Assembly: GCA_013177805.1 (NCBI GenBank)
Contig: JABLXU010000013.1
Span: 90,081-154,080 of the forward strand
Length of the DNA stretch: 64,000 nt
Direction of reading: 5' to 3'
DNA from: Candidatus Omnitrophota bacterium
GTDB taxonomy: Bacteria > Hinthialibacterota > Hinthialibacteria > Hinthialibacterales > Hinthialibacteraceae
In this document: in pieces, positions 26,871 through 35,025 of the stretch
Layout of the letters: every line of letters begins with the position of its first letter
How positions within the stretch are numbered: the first letter of the stretch is position 1
Position numbers and translations under genes: made by a program
The notes under the pieces: model-generated
What the model saw: the letters and a program-made list of their open reading frames with translations, nothing else
Told to the model about the DNA's origin: nothing
Databases searched by the model: none

Positions 26871-27962
26871 ATGCGCTGGTACCGCTTTACCGAATATCAA
26901 GGGGACGACGAAGACGAGATTCTCGAACAAGCCCAGGAGTTTCTCGACCGGCTGAAGGATTATCTCTTCCTCACCGATGGCAATCTCCGGGAAGCTATCG
27001 AGATGATGAAGGACACTGGTGAATTGGGTGAAGGCGAGGAAGCGGACCAGCGGGCGGAGGAATTATTCCGGCTGCTTGAAGAAGCGGGATACGTCGATTC
27101 CGAGGGAAACATTAACCGCCTCAGTGAAAAAGGTTTACGCTTGCTGAGTGAGAAAACGCTGGAGGAATTGCTTACTTCCATTCAAAAAAGCCACACTGGA
27201 CATCATGAAACCTCTTTCAAAGGCTCCGGGGACGTGCTGAATTATGAATCGCGGCCCTGGGAATTCGGCGACCATCTCAACTTGGACATTCTCCGTACAT
27301 TCCAAAACTCGTTTATCCGACGGGGCGTTCACCTTCCGGTCGATTTGGAGTTGGAAGATGTGGAGATCTTAGAAACCGAACACCAGAGCCAATGCGCCAC
27401 AGTGCTCATGCTCGATATCAGCCACAGCATGATTCTCTACGGCGAGGATCGCTTCACTCCCGCCAAAAAAGTCGCCCTGGCCTTAACGCACCTGATTCGC
27501 ACCAAGTATCCGCAGGATACGCTCAACATGCTGTTGTTCTACGATGATGCCAAGGAAATCTCGCCGGAGCAACTGCTTACTTGCAAGGTGGGCCCGTTTT
27601 ACACCAACACCAAGGCGGGGCTGGCGCTGGCCCAGCGGATTCTTGCACGCTTCAGTTGCGATAACAAGCAGATCATCATGATCACCGACGGCAAGCCGTC
27701 CGCCATCACCCACGAAGGCCAGATCATCCGGCATTCCTGGTGGGACCCGTGGATCATCCACGAAACCTTGCGCGAAGCCGAGAAATGCCGCAACAAAGGG
27801 ATCCGCATCAATACCTTCATGTTGGCCCGCGACCGCCTGCTGGTGGAATTTGTCCATAAACAGACTCAAATCACGCGGGGGAAGGCGTATTTCACCTCCC
27901 CCCACACGTTAGGCCAATATCTGCTGGTGGATTACATGAACCAACGGCGCAAACGGAATTGA
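26871..27962 (+). CDS. VWA domain protein, partner of the AAA+ ATPase
   Basis: 363 residues from ATG 26871 (GAGGTC upstream), beginning [17 protein letters not shown]. The N-terminal half is helical and acidic. The C-terminal half is a von Willebrand A domain with MIDAS motif [14 protein letters not shown] (D-x-S-x-S), [14 protein letters not shown] and [14 protein letters not shown]+/VWA gene pairs act together in metal insertion or complex remodelling (BchI/BchD, MoxR/CoxE families). No cofactor enzyme lies next to the pair, so the target is not known. Confidence 0.9.
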   Translation: MRWYRFTEYQGDDEDEILEQAQEFLDRLKDYLFLTDGNLREAIEMMKDTGELGEGEEADQRAEELFRLLEEAGYVDSEGNINRLSEKGLRLLSEKTLEELLTSIQKSHTGHHETSFKGSGDVLNYESRPWEFGDHLNLDILRTFQNSFIRRGVHLPVDLELEDVEILETEHQSQCATVLMLDISHSMILYGEDRFTPAKKVALALTHLIRTKYPQDTLNMLLFYDDAKEISPEQLLTCKVGPFYTNTKAGLALAQRILARFSCDNKQIIMITDGKPSAITHEGQIIRHSWWDPWIIHETLREAEKCRNKGIRINTFMLARDRLLVEFVHKQTQITRGKAYFTSPHTLGQYLLVDYMNQRRKRN

Positions 27963-27971
27963 AATTCCAAC

Positions 27972-29264
27972 TTATTCGAAAATCGCCCAATCCTGGAATC
28001 CGGTGATCGTCGGCTCGACATACCGGGCCAGGATGTTCCGGTCCTCCGGATTCCGGTTGGTCCCGCCTTCTTCCCACACTACGTAAAAACCGCCAGTCAG
28101 GGGATTGGCCGCCACTACGGGGAGTTTGGATTCATCATAATACTGCTCGCTGTTACCTTCATCCGTGTTGTCATCACCGCCTTCGTAAATCAAAAAATTC
28201 CCATTGGCTAATGATCCATCCCGCTTGACAAACTGGCCATAAATGTCCGCGAAGGCGAAATCCCCGCTGGGGTCTCCCTTCCAAACCACCAAATACAATT
28301 TGGAATGAGGATTGTAATCCACATCCTGCCGGAGCGTATAAGCGGTTCCGGCCTCGATGGGAATCGGATCTCCTATCCGTTGGCCGTCCGCGCTTACAAG
28401 CTGAGCGATCGTATCCGTCAAGGTTTGAGGTATGATCCCTTCTTTGAAACCAATACGTTCGTCCCAGACCACCAAGAACTGATCATCATCCGGATTGTAC
28501 GCGATACGGGGCGATTCCTCAGCGAATTCCTGATCACGAAGCAGTAGGATCTCATCCAGCAACACTCCATCATTGGAAATCAGCCGCGCGCTGAGATTTT
28601 CCGATCCGGTACTCCGGATTTGCCGGTCTTCCCAAGCCATTAAAAAGACGTTCTGGACGCTCGACCAAGCCAACGCGGGATTCGTGCCAACGCCAATGTT
28701 TTCAACCAGATAATCCAAAGAGAGATCCGGTAAAAGAATCTGAGCCGTCATGGGTTCTCCCAGACCGACGATGAAGCGGTTATCCGTGGCGTTGTAGGCC
28801 ACCGCGACCACCCGGGCGCGGGCGGCGGGATCAAAGAAGGTCGGTCCGTTGCTACGGCCGATATCCACTATGTCACCCACCGGTTGTCCCTGAGCCGAAA
28901 CGCGTTGCGCCACCGCCATGTTATCGTTGACACGCCGGGCCACGACCAGGAATTCGTTGTCTTGACTGTTGTAAACCACTTCCGGCGCTTCGAAACTGTG
29001 GATTCCCGTAATTAAGGTTACCGGACTTCCCATGGGCTGACCGGTGTCGCCATTCACCAGTATCCCATTGATATCGTTCAAATTCACATCCACTACATGC
29101 TCCCAGACCACTAGAAACGTGTTATCCCGGATGTTATACGCCACGTCCGGGAACTGTTGGGCGCCAGGTTCGCCGGTAATGGTGATCACATCGCTCAAGT
29201 TTTGCGCCGAGGAGGCCATTCCAAAATAAAACATGAGACAAAAAATACCACTCCATCGCTTCAT
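27972..29264 (-). CDS. Secreted protein with beta-propeller-like repeats
   Basis: 430 residues with a signal peptide (MKRWSGIFCLMFYFGMASSA). At least five repeats follow the pattern Y-N-x-x-D-N-x-F-L-V-V-W-E, for example VAYNIRDNTFLVVWEHV, VYNSQDNEFLVVARRV, IAYNPDDDQFLVVWDER and NPLTGGFYVVWEEGG. Spacing and content suggest a five- to seven-bladed propeller. The protein ends ITGFQDWAIFE, similar to the ends of the proteins at 1-1542 and 45964-46827. It starts after AAGGAGAC. A candidate promoter lies at 29316-29344. Function not known; probably extracellular. Confidence 0.82.
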   Translation of the reverse strand: MKRWSGIFCLMFYFGMASSAQNLSDVITITGEPGAQQFPDVAYNIRDNTFLVVWEHVVDVNLNDINGILVNGDTGQPMGSPVTLITGIHSFEAPEVVYNSQDNEFLVVARRVNDNMAVAQRVSAQGQPVGDIVDIGRSNGPTFFDPAARARVVAVAYNATDNRFIVGLGEPMTAQILLPDLSLDYLVENIGVGTNPALAWSSVQNVFLMAWEDRQIRSTGSENLSARLISNDGVLLDEILLLRDQEFAEESPRIAYNPDDDQFLVVWDERIGFKEGIIPQTLTDTIAQLVSADGQRIGDPIPIEAGTAYTLRQDVDYNPHSKLYLVVWKGDPSGDFAFADIYGQFVKRDGSLANGNFLIYEGGDDNTDEGNSEQYYDESKLPVVAANPLTGGFYVVWEEGGTNRNPEDRNILARYVEPTITGFQDWAIFE

Positions 29265-29315
29265 GTCTCCTTACCTCCCATCAGAGAATGAAAAAAATCC
29301 AGGTGCTTTGTATTT

Positions 29316-29344
29316 ATCATAAGCCGTTTGTTGTGAAATTCCAA
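29316..29344 (-). promoter_or_regulatory. Candidate sigma-70 promoter for the propeller-like gene
   Basis: On the minus strand: TTGGAA (29344-29339), a 17-base spacer and TATGAT (29321-29316), 52 bases before the start codon. The rest of the 317-base gap up to 29581 shows no gene. Confidence 0.5.
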
Positions 29345-29581
29345 CGAATTTAATTTCTTGCGGAATTGCCACTAGGGGATAAGATTCTGTTGAGTTTTCT
29401 TCATGCATGAATTCCAGAACTGCGGGATGACCATGTCAGCACCAACGGCACATTTCTACCGGCCTTGGAAATTTGACTTGGAATATAGCCGGAACCGAGG
29501 TATCCAATTCCTACTCCCTCTGGGGGAAAGGTGAAAGAAATCTCGAAATAGCCATGGCTAGAGAAATTAAAAAAACCATTA

Positions 29582-31018
29582 TCATTTCTCATGACTGTTC
29601 CATTTCTCTGCCAACGGCTGAACTGTAATCCGCAACACGTTTTGGGTATCCGGTCCCAAGCGGTAGGAATTCGACACACAACAACCCACCACCCAGGCGA
29701 TGTCCCGGTCAAAACAAATCAGGGGAATGCGGCCGCGTTGTTCGAGGGGAATCCGCTTCTCCTGGAGGATTTTCTTGATTTTTTTCACGCCTTTCATCCC
29801 GAGGGGAATCATGACATCCCCTTCGCGCCGGGTGCGGACCGTGACCGTACGGCCTGCGCGGTCCGCGTCAAACTCGGCTATAAAACGGGAAGGAGGTTCC
29901 AATGGCAATAGGTTAACCGGCCGAAAATGGGCTTCAATCCGTATATTCAAGGCGGAAATCTCGGTTACACCAGGTATGTTCAAAGGGTACTCATCAGCAA
30001 GTACACGAGCATCCAATGGCGGCGCAAAATAAAATCGGTCGTAGCGCCGATAAAGCAAAACATGTTCGCTGAGATGGATTTCCCCCTGCGGCCTCTCCCT
30101 TCGTAACAGATTTAAGGCCTCGTTCACATGTAACCATGATTTAGACAGTTGTAACGAATTAAAGTAGGATCGCAATAAGCGGCCTTGTTCCGCCTCAGTC
30201 AGTTTCAGAAACCGGATCCGGTCCGCGGGCGCGTCCCGAGTCGCCGGCCCGATATCCTCCCGCAACCCTTGGATATGTTTATCCCAGAATTCTTGGTCCC
30301 GGCGCGCCAGCTCAGCCAGCCGTGCCAAATGCTCTTCCACCCGAAAATTGAATTTTTCTCGAAGGAAAGGCATTAACTCCTTTCGGATCCGCACACGGGT
30401 GTATCGCGGATCGTCATTCATCGCGTCGTGGCGGAAATCCAAACCTTTATCCCGCAAATAGGCCAGGACCTGATCCCGGCACAAGCCCAGCAACGGACGA
30501 ACGATCGGCACTTCGAGATCGTTCCGGACCGGCAGAATGCCACGCAATCCCGTAAATCCCGCTGCCCGCAATAGGCGGTGAAGGACTGTCTCCGCCTGGT
30601 CGCTGAGCGTATGTCCGGTGGCGACGCAATGGCAATCCAGTTCCACAGCCGTGTGGATCAATTTTTGGTAACGCAACCGGCGGGCGCGTTCTTCCAGATT
30701 GCCCGACCTGACTTGGTCCACATCATCCCGGTCAAATCGCCGGACGGTCAGGGGCAAGTCGTATTTCTCCGCCAGGGTGATGACAAACCGCTCGTCTTCC
30801 AGAGATTCCTCGCCCCGCAATCCATGGTTGACATGGGCGATCCGCATATCAAATCCTAGCCGGTCCCGCAGATGGAACAGAACATCCACCAGCGCCACCG
30901 AATCCGGTCCTCCCGAACAGGCAGCCAGAACGCGATGGCCGGTTTGGAGAAGAGCCAATTTCTTCAAATCCCGCTCCACCTGCTGTTCAAAAAAGCGCGA
31001 CATGGACCGAAACAACAT
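29582..31018 (-). CDS. tilS: tRNA(Ile)-lysidine synthase
   Basis: 478 residues with all three TilS parts. N-terminal PP-loop HRVLAACSGGPDSVALVDVL, IAHVNHGLRGEES, ARRLRYQKLIHTA, VATGHTLSDQAETVLHRLLR, GLRGILPVR and DFRHDAMNDDPRYTRVRIR (family RNRIR appears as RVRIR). Then a middle substrate domain and a C-terminal TilS domain (VTVRTRREGDVMIPLGMKGV, KKILQEKRIPLEQRGRIPLI). It makes lysidine at position 34 of tRNA-Ile(CAU), an essential modification. The start may be at 31018 or five codons later (MSRFFEQ). Downstream of mgtE on the same strand. Confidence 0.95.
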   Translation of the reverse strand: MLFRSMSRFFEQQVERDLKKLALLQTGHRVLAACSGGPDSVALVDVLFHLRDRLGFDMRIAHVNHGLRGEESLEDERFVITLAEKYDLPLTVRRFDRDDVDQVRSGNLEERARRLRYQKLIHTAVELDCHCVATGHTLSDQAETVLHRLLRAAGFTGLRGILPVRNDLEVPIVRPLLGLCRDQVLAYLRDKGLDFRHDAMNDDPRYTRVRIRKELMPFLREKFNFRVEEHLARLAELARRDQEFWDKHIQGLREDIGPATRDAPADRIRFLKLTEAEQGRLLRSYFNSLQLSKSWLHVNEALNLLRRERPQGEIHLSEHVLLYRRYDRFYFAPPLDARVLADEYPLNIPGVTEISALNIRIEAHFRPVNLLPLEPPSRFIAEFDADRAGRTVTVRTRREGDVMIPLGMKGVKKIKKILQEKRIPLEQRGRIPLICFDRDIAWVVGCCVSNSYRLGPDTQNVLRITVQPLAEKWNSHEK

Positions 31019-31124
31019 GAAAAGTTTCTCAAATGACCTTAAATATTTGAATGGAGTTATGATACCATCGTTGGGATAATGACCAACGTTAAACCTGTCC
31101 CACAGCGAGAATGTCCTGCGCTGA

Positions 31125-32516
31125 TCATACTCCGCTGAGAATCAGAATGGCGAGAGAAAAATATATGGCCACGCCGATTGAGTCGCATAAGGTCGCAATG
31201 AGCGGATTAGACGAAAAAGCAGGATCGAATCCTAAAAAACGCAAAATGAAAGGCAGCATGGAGCCCATCAAGGTTCCGTACAAAACCACGCCGATCACCG
31301 ACAAACTGACGGTCAGGCTCAGCATCCAGAACCGGTCATAGTCCATCGGCGGGAAAAATATTACCCGCGCCAGGGCAATCAGCCCCAAGAACGATCCAAG
31401 CAGTAAGCCGCTGAGTAATTCGCGCCAAAATACACGGTACCAATCTTTCAATGCCACATCCTTGACCGCCAAAGCGCGAATGACCAGAGTGGCCGCCTGC
31501 GAACCTGAATTGCCTCCACTGCTGATCACCAGCGGCAAGAAGAGGCTCAAGATCAACAGCTGGCCGGAATCGATATGGGGCTCGAACGTTTCCATGACGT
31601 ACACCGTGATCATTCCGCCAAAAAACAGGATTGCCAGCCATCCAGCCCGCTTGCGCCACAGAGTGAAAAACGATACGTCGAAATAGGGTTCGTCTATGGC
31701 TTCCAAACCACCCATGCGGTGAATGTCCTCGGTCGCCTCCTCCACCACAACATCGAACACGTCGTCCGAAGTCACAATGCCCACCAGCGTGCCGTCCGAA
31801 TCCACCACTGGCAGCACCGAAACGTCATAGCGGAGCATCGCTTCAGTAGCCGTTTCTTGATCATCGAACGCGTTCAAAGCAATAACTTGGGTGTTCATGA
31901 TATCCCGGATGCGGGTCTCCGGGTCGGAAAATATCAAAGTCCGGATCTTGAGATCGGCGATCAACCGGTCATTTTCATCGGTCACATAAAGAACATTGAC
32001 GGTTTCCTTTTCGCGGCCGGTTTTACGGATGTATTCGAGGGTTTGAGTAACCGTCCAATCTTCCCGCACGGCCAGATATTCTGGCGTCATCAAGCGCCCG
32101 ATGGATTCTTCCGGGTACCCCAGCAGGGTTTTGGCGATGGCCCGTTCTTCCGGGCTGAGCATTTCCAAAATCCGCCGCGTCAGTTTGCCTGGCAGCTCCT
32201 CCAGCAACGCCGTGCGGTCGTCGGGATCCATCTCATTCAAGATGGAAGAAACCTGCTCGTGGCCCAACAGGCGTAAGACCTCTTCCTGCTCGGAGAAACT
32301 GAGGTACTCGAACACATCGGCGCTGATGGAACGGGGCAACAGACGGAACACCACCGCGCGCTCTTCCTCCGAGAGCACACCGATGGTTTCGGCGATATCG
32401 ACCGGATCCAGTTCCTGCAACGATTCGCGTAATTCCTTGTAATTCTTTTCCGCGAGCAGAGACTTGATCTCCGGTTCGATCAACCGCCCTAGCATGGAGT
32501 CCCGGTACCCAGGCAT
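31125..32516 (-). CDS. mgtE: Magnesium transporter MgtE
   Basis: 463 residues from ATG 32516 (MPGYRDSMLGRL), with AGGAAAGG upstream; a GTG 39 bases earlier has no ribosome site. Order: N-terminal superhelical domain (LQELDPVDIAETIGVLSEEE, EMDPDDRTALLEELP), paired CBS domains (IGRLMTPEYLAVREDWTVTQ; DVSVLPVVDSDGTLVGIVT), then five membrane helices with SSGGNSGSQAATLVIRALA, the signature that lines the Mg2+ pore. The cytosolic domains sense Mg2+ and gate the channel. Precedes tilS. Confidence 0.95.
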   Translation of the reverse strand: MPGYRDSMLGRLIEPEIKSLLAEKNYKELRESLQELDPVDIAETIGVLSEEERAVVFRLLPRSISADVFEYLSFSEQEEVLRLLGHEQVSSILNEMDPDDRTALLEELPGKLTRRILEMLSPEERAIAKTLLGYPEESIGRLMTPEYLAVREDWTVTQTLEYIRKTGREKETVNVLYVTDENDRLIADLKIRTLIFSDPETRIRDIMNTQVIALNAFDDQETATEAMLRYDVSVLPVVDSDGTLVGIVTSDDVFDVVVEEATEDIHRMGGLEAIDEPYFDVSFFTLWRKRAGWLAILFFGGMITVYVMETFEPHIDSGQLLILSLFLPLVISSGGNSGSQAATLVIRALAVKDVALKDWYRVFWRELLSGLLLGSFLGLIALARVIFFPPMDYDRFWMLSLTVSLSVIGVVLYGTLMGSMLPFILRFLGFDPAFSSNPLIATLCDSIGVAIYFSLAILILSGV

Positions 32517-32595
32517 GCCTTTCACGCCTTTCCTAACCCGCCGGTTGGTTTCCACGAATACGAGACACTCGCGTTCCCGCCGGCAGGAAGATAGG

Positions 32596-32636
32596 GGAAA
32601 GCCTCATTCAACAGCTCCGTGTGAATGAGGCTTTCC
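32596..32636. other. Strong 15-bp hairpin without a T-run
   Basis: GGAAAGCCTCATTCA (32596-32610) pairs perfectly with TGAATGAGGCTTTCC (32622-32636) around an 11-base loop. Neither strand has a T-run after the stem. It lies between the DUF1080 gene end and the mgtE start, both on the minus strand, so it could be a read-through barrier, a processing site or part of the mgtE leader. Confidence 0.6.
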
Positions 32637-32727
32637 TGCGTATCCAAATCGTTCCACCCGCGGAGGATTTCCGGGGCTGGATTTTCAAGAATCCACAAAA
32701 CTATACCATGAGAAGTATACCCGCGGA

Positions 32728-33876
32728 TTACAATCGTTTAATCTTCAGATCCTTAAAATCAATCCATGCGCCTTTCATGTGCATTTGCAACGCGATATGG
32801 CCCGGCCGGACGGTGGCAAGACCTTCATAGTTGACTGTCGTCTCGCCATTCACCCGCACCACCACGCGGGAGCCCTGCACCCGGATCTGCATCGGGAACC
32901 ATTCCCCGTCCCGGTAATTGGGTTGGGTGGAACGCACGATATTGTACAGGCTGCCCGTGGGATAGTTGGAATCGGGCGTGTTTTCAATCTGTATTTCATT
33001 GCCCCGGTCCCCGCTCTTGAGTTCCTTCCACCGGAAAAAGATCCCACCGTTGGCCAACGGACTGGTGCGCACATAACAAAACAATTCGAAATCCTGATAC
33101 TCGCCATTCGTCACCAGGTAACTGCCATTGTCTTCCGCGTGGATCACTCCATCCTGAACCGTCCACCGGGCCCCCTTGCCTTCGATATACCACCCTTCCA
33201 GATCTTTTCCATTGAAGAGAGTTTCCCATGTTTCCTTGGCCGGCAATTCCTTGATCCGGATATTCCGGAACCAAACGGGATACCCCATATCTTGCAGACC
33301 GATGTAGCCGCGCCGCAGCCGGTATTTCAACTCCTCGTGTTGCTCCACGTCGAGATCCTGGACCAGTACCCCGTTGATCCAAAATTTCAAGAAAGGCCAA
33401 TCGAACAAAATCCGCCCTTGATTCCAACTTTTATCCGGCCCGATCGCATTGGTAGTGGGCGCCACCGCCGCGAACACCGCTCCGCAGGTTTTGATGGACG
33501 GCGGTTCATCGGTTTTCCTTTTATGGTCGATTTGAAATTCGAATCCTGTCAATGAATTACGTCCATGCAACGGCGCGCTGAAAAACACTCCGCTGTTGCA
33601 CCAGCCGTCCATCCGGAATTCAAATCGCAGATCGAAATTCTCATATTCCTTCTCACTGCGCAGCCAGGCCGGATAGCCCGTAGTGCCGGGACAGTAGATC
33701 ACACCCCAGGCCACCCGGAACGTGTTGGCATCGCCGTGCTCGATTACCCAGCCGTCTAGATTCTCCCCATTGAACAGCGGGGTGAATCCTTCCTCCATGT
33801 CGGATGCCCAAGCTCCGTAGGATAGGAAAAACATTAGGATCCCACCGCAAAAAAAGCGATTCACCGATTGACACAT
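32728..33876 (-). CDS. Secreted double DUF1080 protein (3-keto-disaccharide hydrolase family)
   Basis: 382 residues from ATG 33876 (MCQSVNRFFCGGILMFFLSY, a signal peptide); GGGAGA lies upstream, whereas the frame extends to 33948 without support. Two DUF1080 domains in tandem each begin with the signature FTPLFNGENLDGWVIEHG and WETLFNGKDLEGWYIEGKG. Each has the jelly-roll strands seen in GH16/LamG folds (SGVFFSAPL; GGIFFRWKEL). The family includes 3-keto-glycoside lyases/hydrolases and is abundant in planctomycetes-like genomes. It is exported, presumably to the periplasm. No lipobox is certain. Confidence 0.9.
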   Translation of the reverse strand: MCQSVNRFFCGGILMFFLSYGAWASDMEEGFTPLFNGENLDGWVIEHGDANTFRVAWGVIYCPGTTGYPAWLRSEKEYENFDLRFEFRMDGWCNSGVFFSAPLHGRNSLTGFEFQIDHKRKTDEPPSIKTCGAVFAAVAPTTNAIGPDKSWNQGRILFDWPFLKFWINGVLVQDLDVEQHEELKYRLRRGYIGLQDMGYPVWFRNIRIKELPAKETWETLFNGKDLEGWYIEGKGARWTVQDGVIHAEDNGSYLVTNGEYQDFELFCYVRTSPLANGGIFFRWKELKSGDRGNEIQIENTPDSNYPTGSLYNIVRSTQPNYRDGEWFPMQIRVQGSRVVVRVNGETTVNYEGLATVRPGHIALQMHMKGAWIDFKDLKIKRL

Positions 33877-34117
33877 GACCGATCTCCCATTCCATCCATG
33901 GATATTTTGGCTCCAGGCATGGTTATCCCATTGATGCCAGACAACCATCAGTTGATACAGGCTTTTGGGGATATACCCAAAACACTGCGATCAGACCCAA
34001 TTTACTCCAACCCCATTGAAACAGTTCATTCTCCCTCTTGCGGGAGGCCGATTCAAGGAATTGAAAGATAAGGAAATGAAAAAGGGAAGTAAATAAATAA
34101 GGGAAACTAGGGAATTT

Positions 34118-34963
34118 TCAGCCGCATTCGACGAATTCCAACTCCACCTTGCGTGGGATCACGCCTTCCGCGTACCCCCGGTCGAGGAAGAGCTGGTAGG
34201 ATTTTTTCCCTTCTTCCCCTAGATGAAGGGTAAGTGGATTGACATACATGCCCACAAATTGATCCGTCTGATCCGGGGGCAGGTCGCGGGCGAATTTCAG
34301 GGCGTATTGCAACGCCTCTTCCCGGTGATCCAAACTGTATTCGATGGTTCTCCGCATGTAGGGCGCGATTTCGGCGATGCGTTCAGGCCCCAGATCCTTG
34401 CGGATAACGTTAGCGCCCAGGGGAAGTGGCAAGCCGCCTGTCTCCTGTGCCCACCATTCGCCCAGATCGATGATTTTGTGCAATCCGGACGCGCTGTAAG
34501 TCAGCTGGCCCTCATGGATGATCAATCCCGCCTCCACCCGGCCGCCCAACAGCGCGGGGATGATCTGATCAAACGGCACGATATCATAGGTAAATTCCCC
34601 CAGGCATAACCGGAGCGCCAGATAGGCGGAGGTCATCTTACCAGGAATGGCAATGGAGATGGATTGAAGGTTCTCCACGGTCATCGGCTCACGCGTGACC
34701 ACCATCGGCCCGTAGCCGATGCCCAGGCTGCCACCCGCCGTCAAAATGGCGTAGCGGTGCTGCACATAGGCGTAGGCATGGACCGAAATGGCGGTAATGT
34801 CCAACTCGCCCAGGGCTGCCCGGTAGTTGAGGGTCTCGATATCTTGCATTACATGACGAAATTTGTAAGGCGCCGTGTCGATCTTGTTTTCCGCCAGGGC
34901 GTAGAACATGAAGGCGTCGTCGGAATCAGGACTGTGGCCCAAAGTGATTTCAATCGGTTTCAT
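34118..34963 (-). CDS. MqnA/MqnD/substrate-binding family protein
   Basis: 281 residues with a periplasmic-binding-protein type II fold. It begins IEITLGHSPDSDDAFMFYAL, then DIETLNYRAALGELDITAIS, VHAYAYV, AGGSLGIGYGPMVVTREPM, IAIPGKMTSAYLALRL and VEAGLIIHEGQLTYS, in the order of MqnD. MqnD (1,4-dihydroxy-6-naphthoate synthase of the futalosine menaquinone route) normally has CPND at the position read here as DSDD. A menaquinone role is possible but other mqn genes are not in the window. No signal peptide, so it acts in the cytosol. Confidence 0.8.
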   Translation of the reverse strand: MKPIEITLGHSPDSDDAFMFYALAENKIDTAPYKFRHVMQDIETLNYRAALGELDITAISVHAYAYVQHRYAILTAGGSLGIGYGPMVVTREPMTVENLQSISIAIPGKMTSAYLALRLCLGEFTYDIVPFDQIIPALLGGRVEAGLIIHEGQLTYSASGLHKIIDLGEWWAQETGGLPLPLGANVIRKDLGPERIAEIAPYMRRTIEYSLDHREEALQYALKFARDLPPDQTDQFVGMYVNPLTLHLGEEGKKSYQLFLDRGYAEGVIPRKVELEFVECG

Positions 34964-35025
34964 GGAGGGGGAAAATCCTTTCGTCTTTCACCACGTGTTT
35001 CGCTGCGCGCGATCCGCATATCCCG

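Noticed and set aside
29401..29712. Minus-strand open frame of 103 codons after tilS
   Set aside because: It mostly overlaps the tilS end and has no ribosome site or family features.
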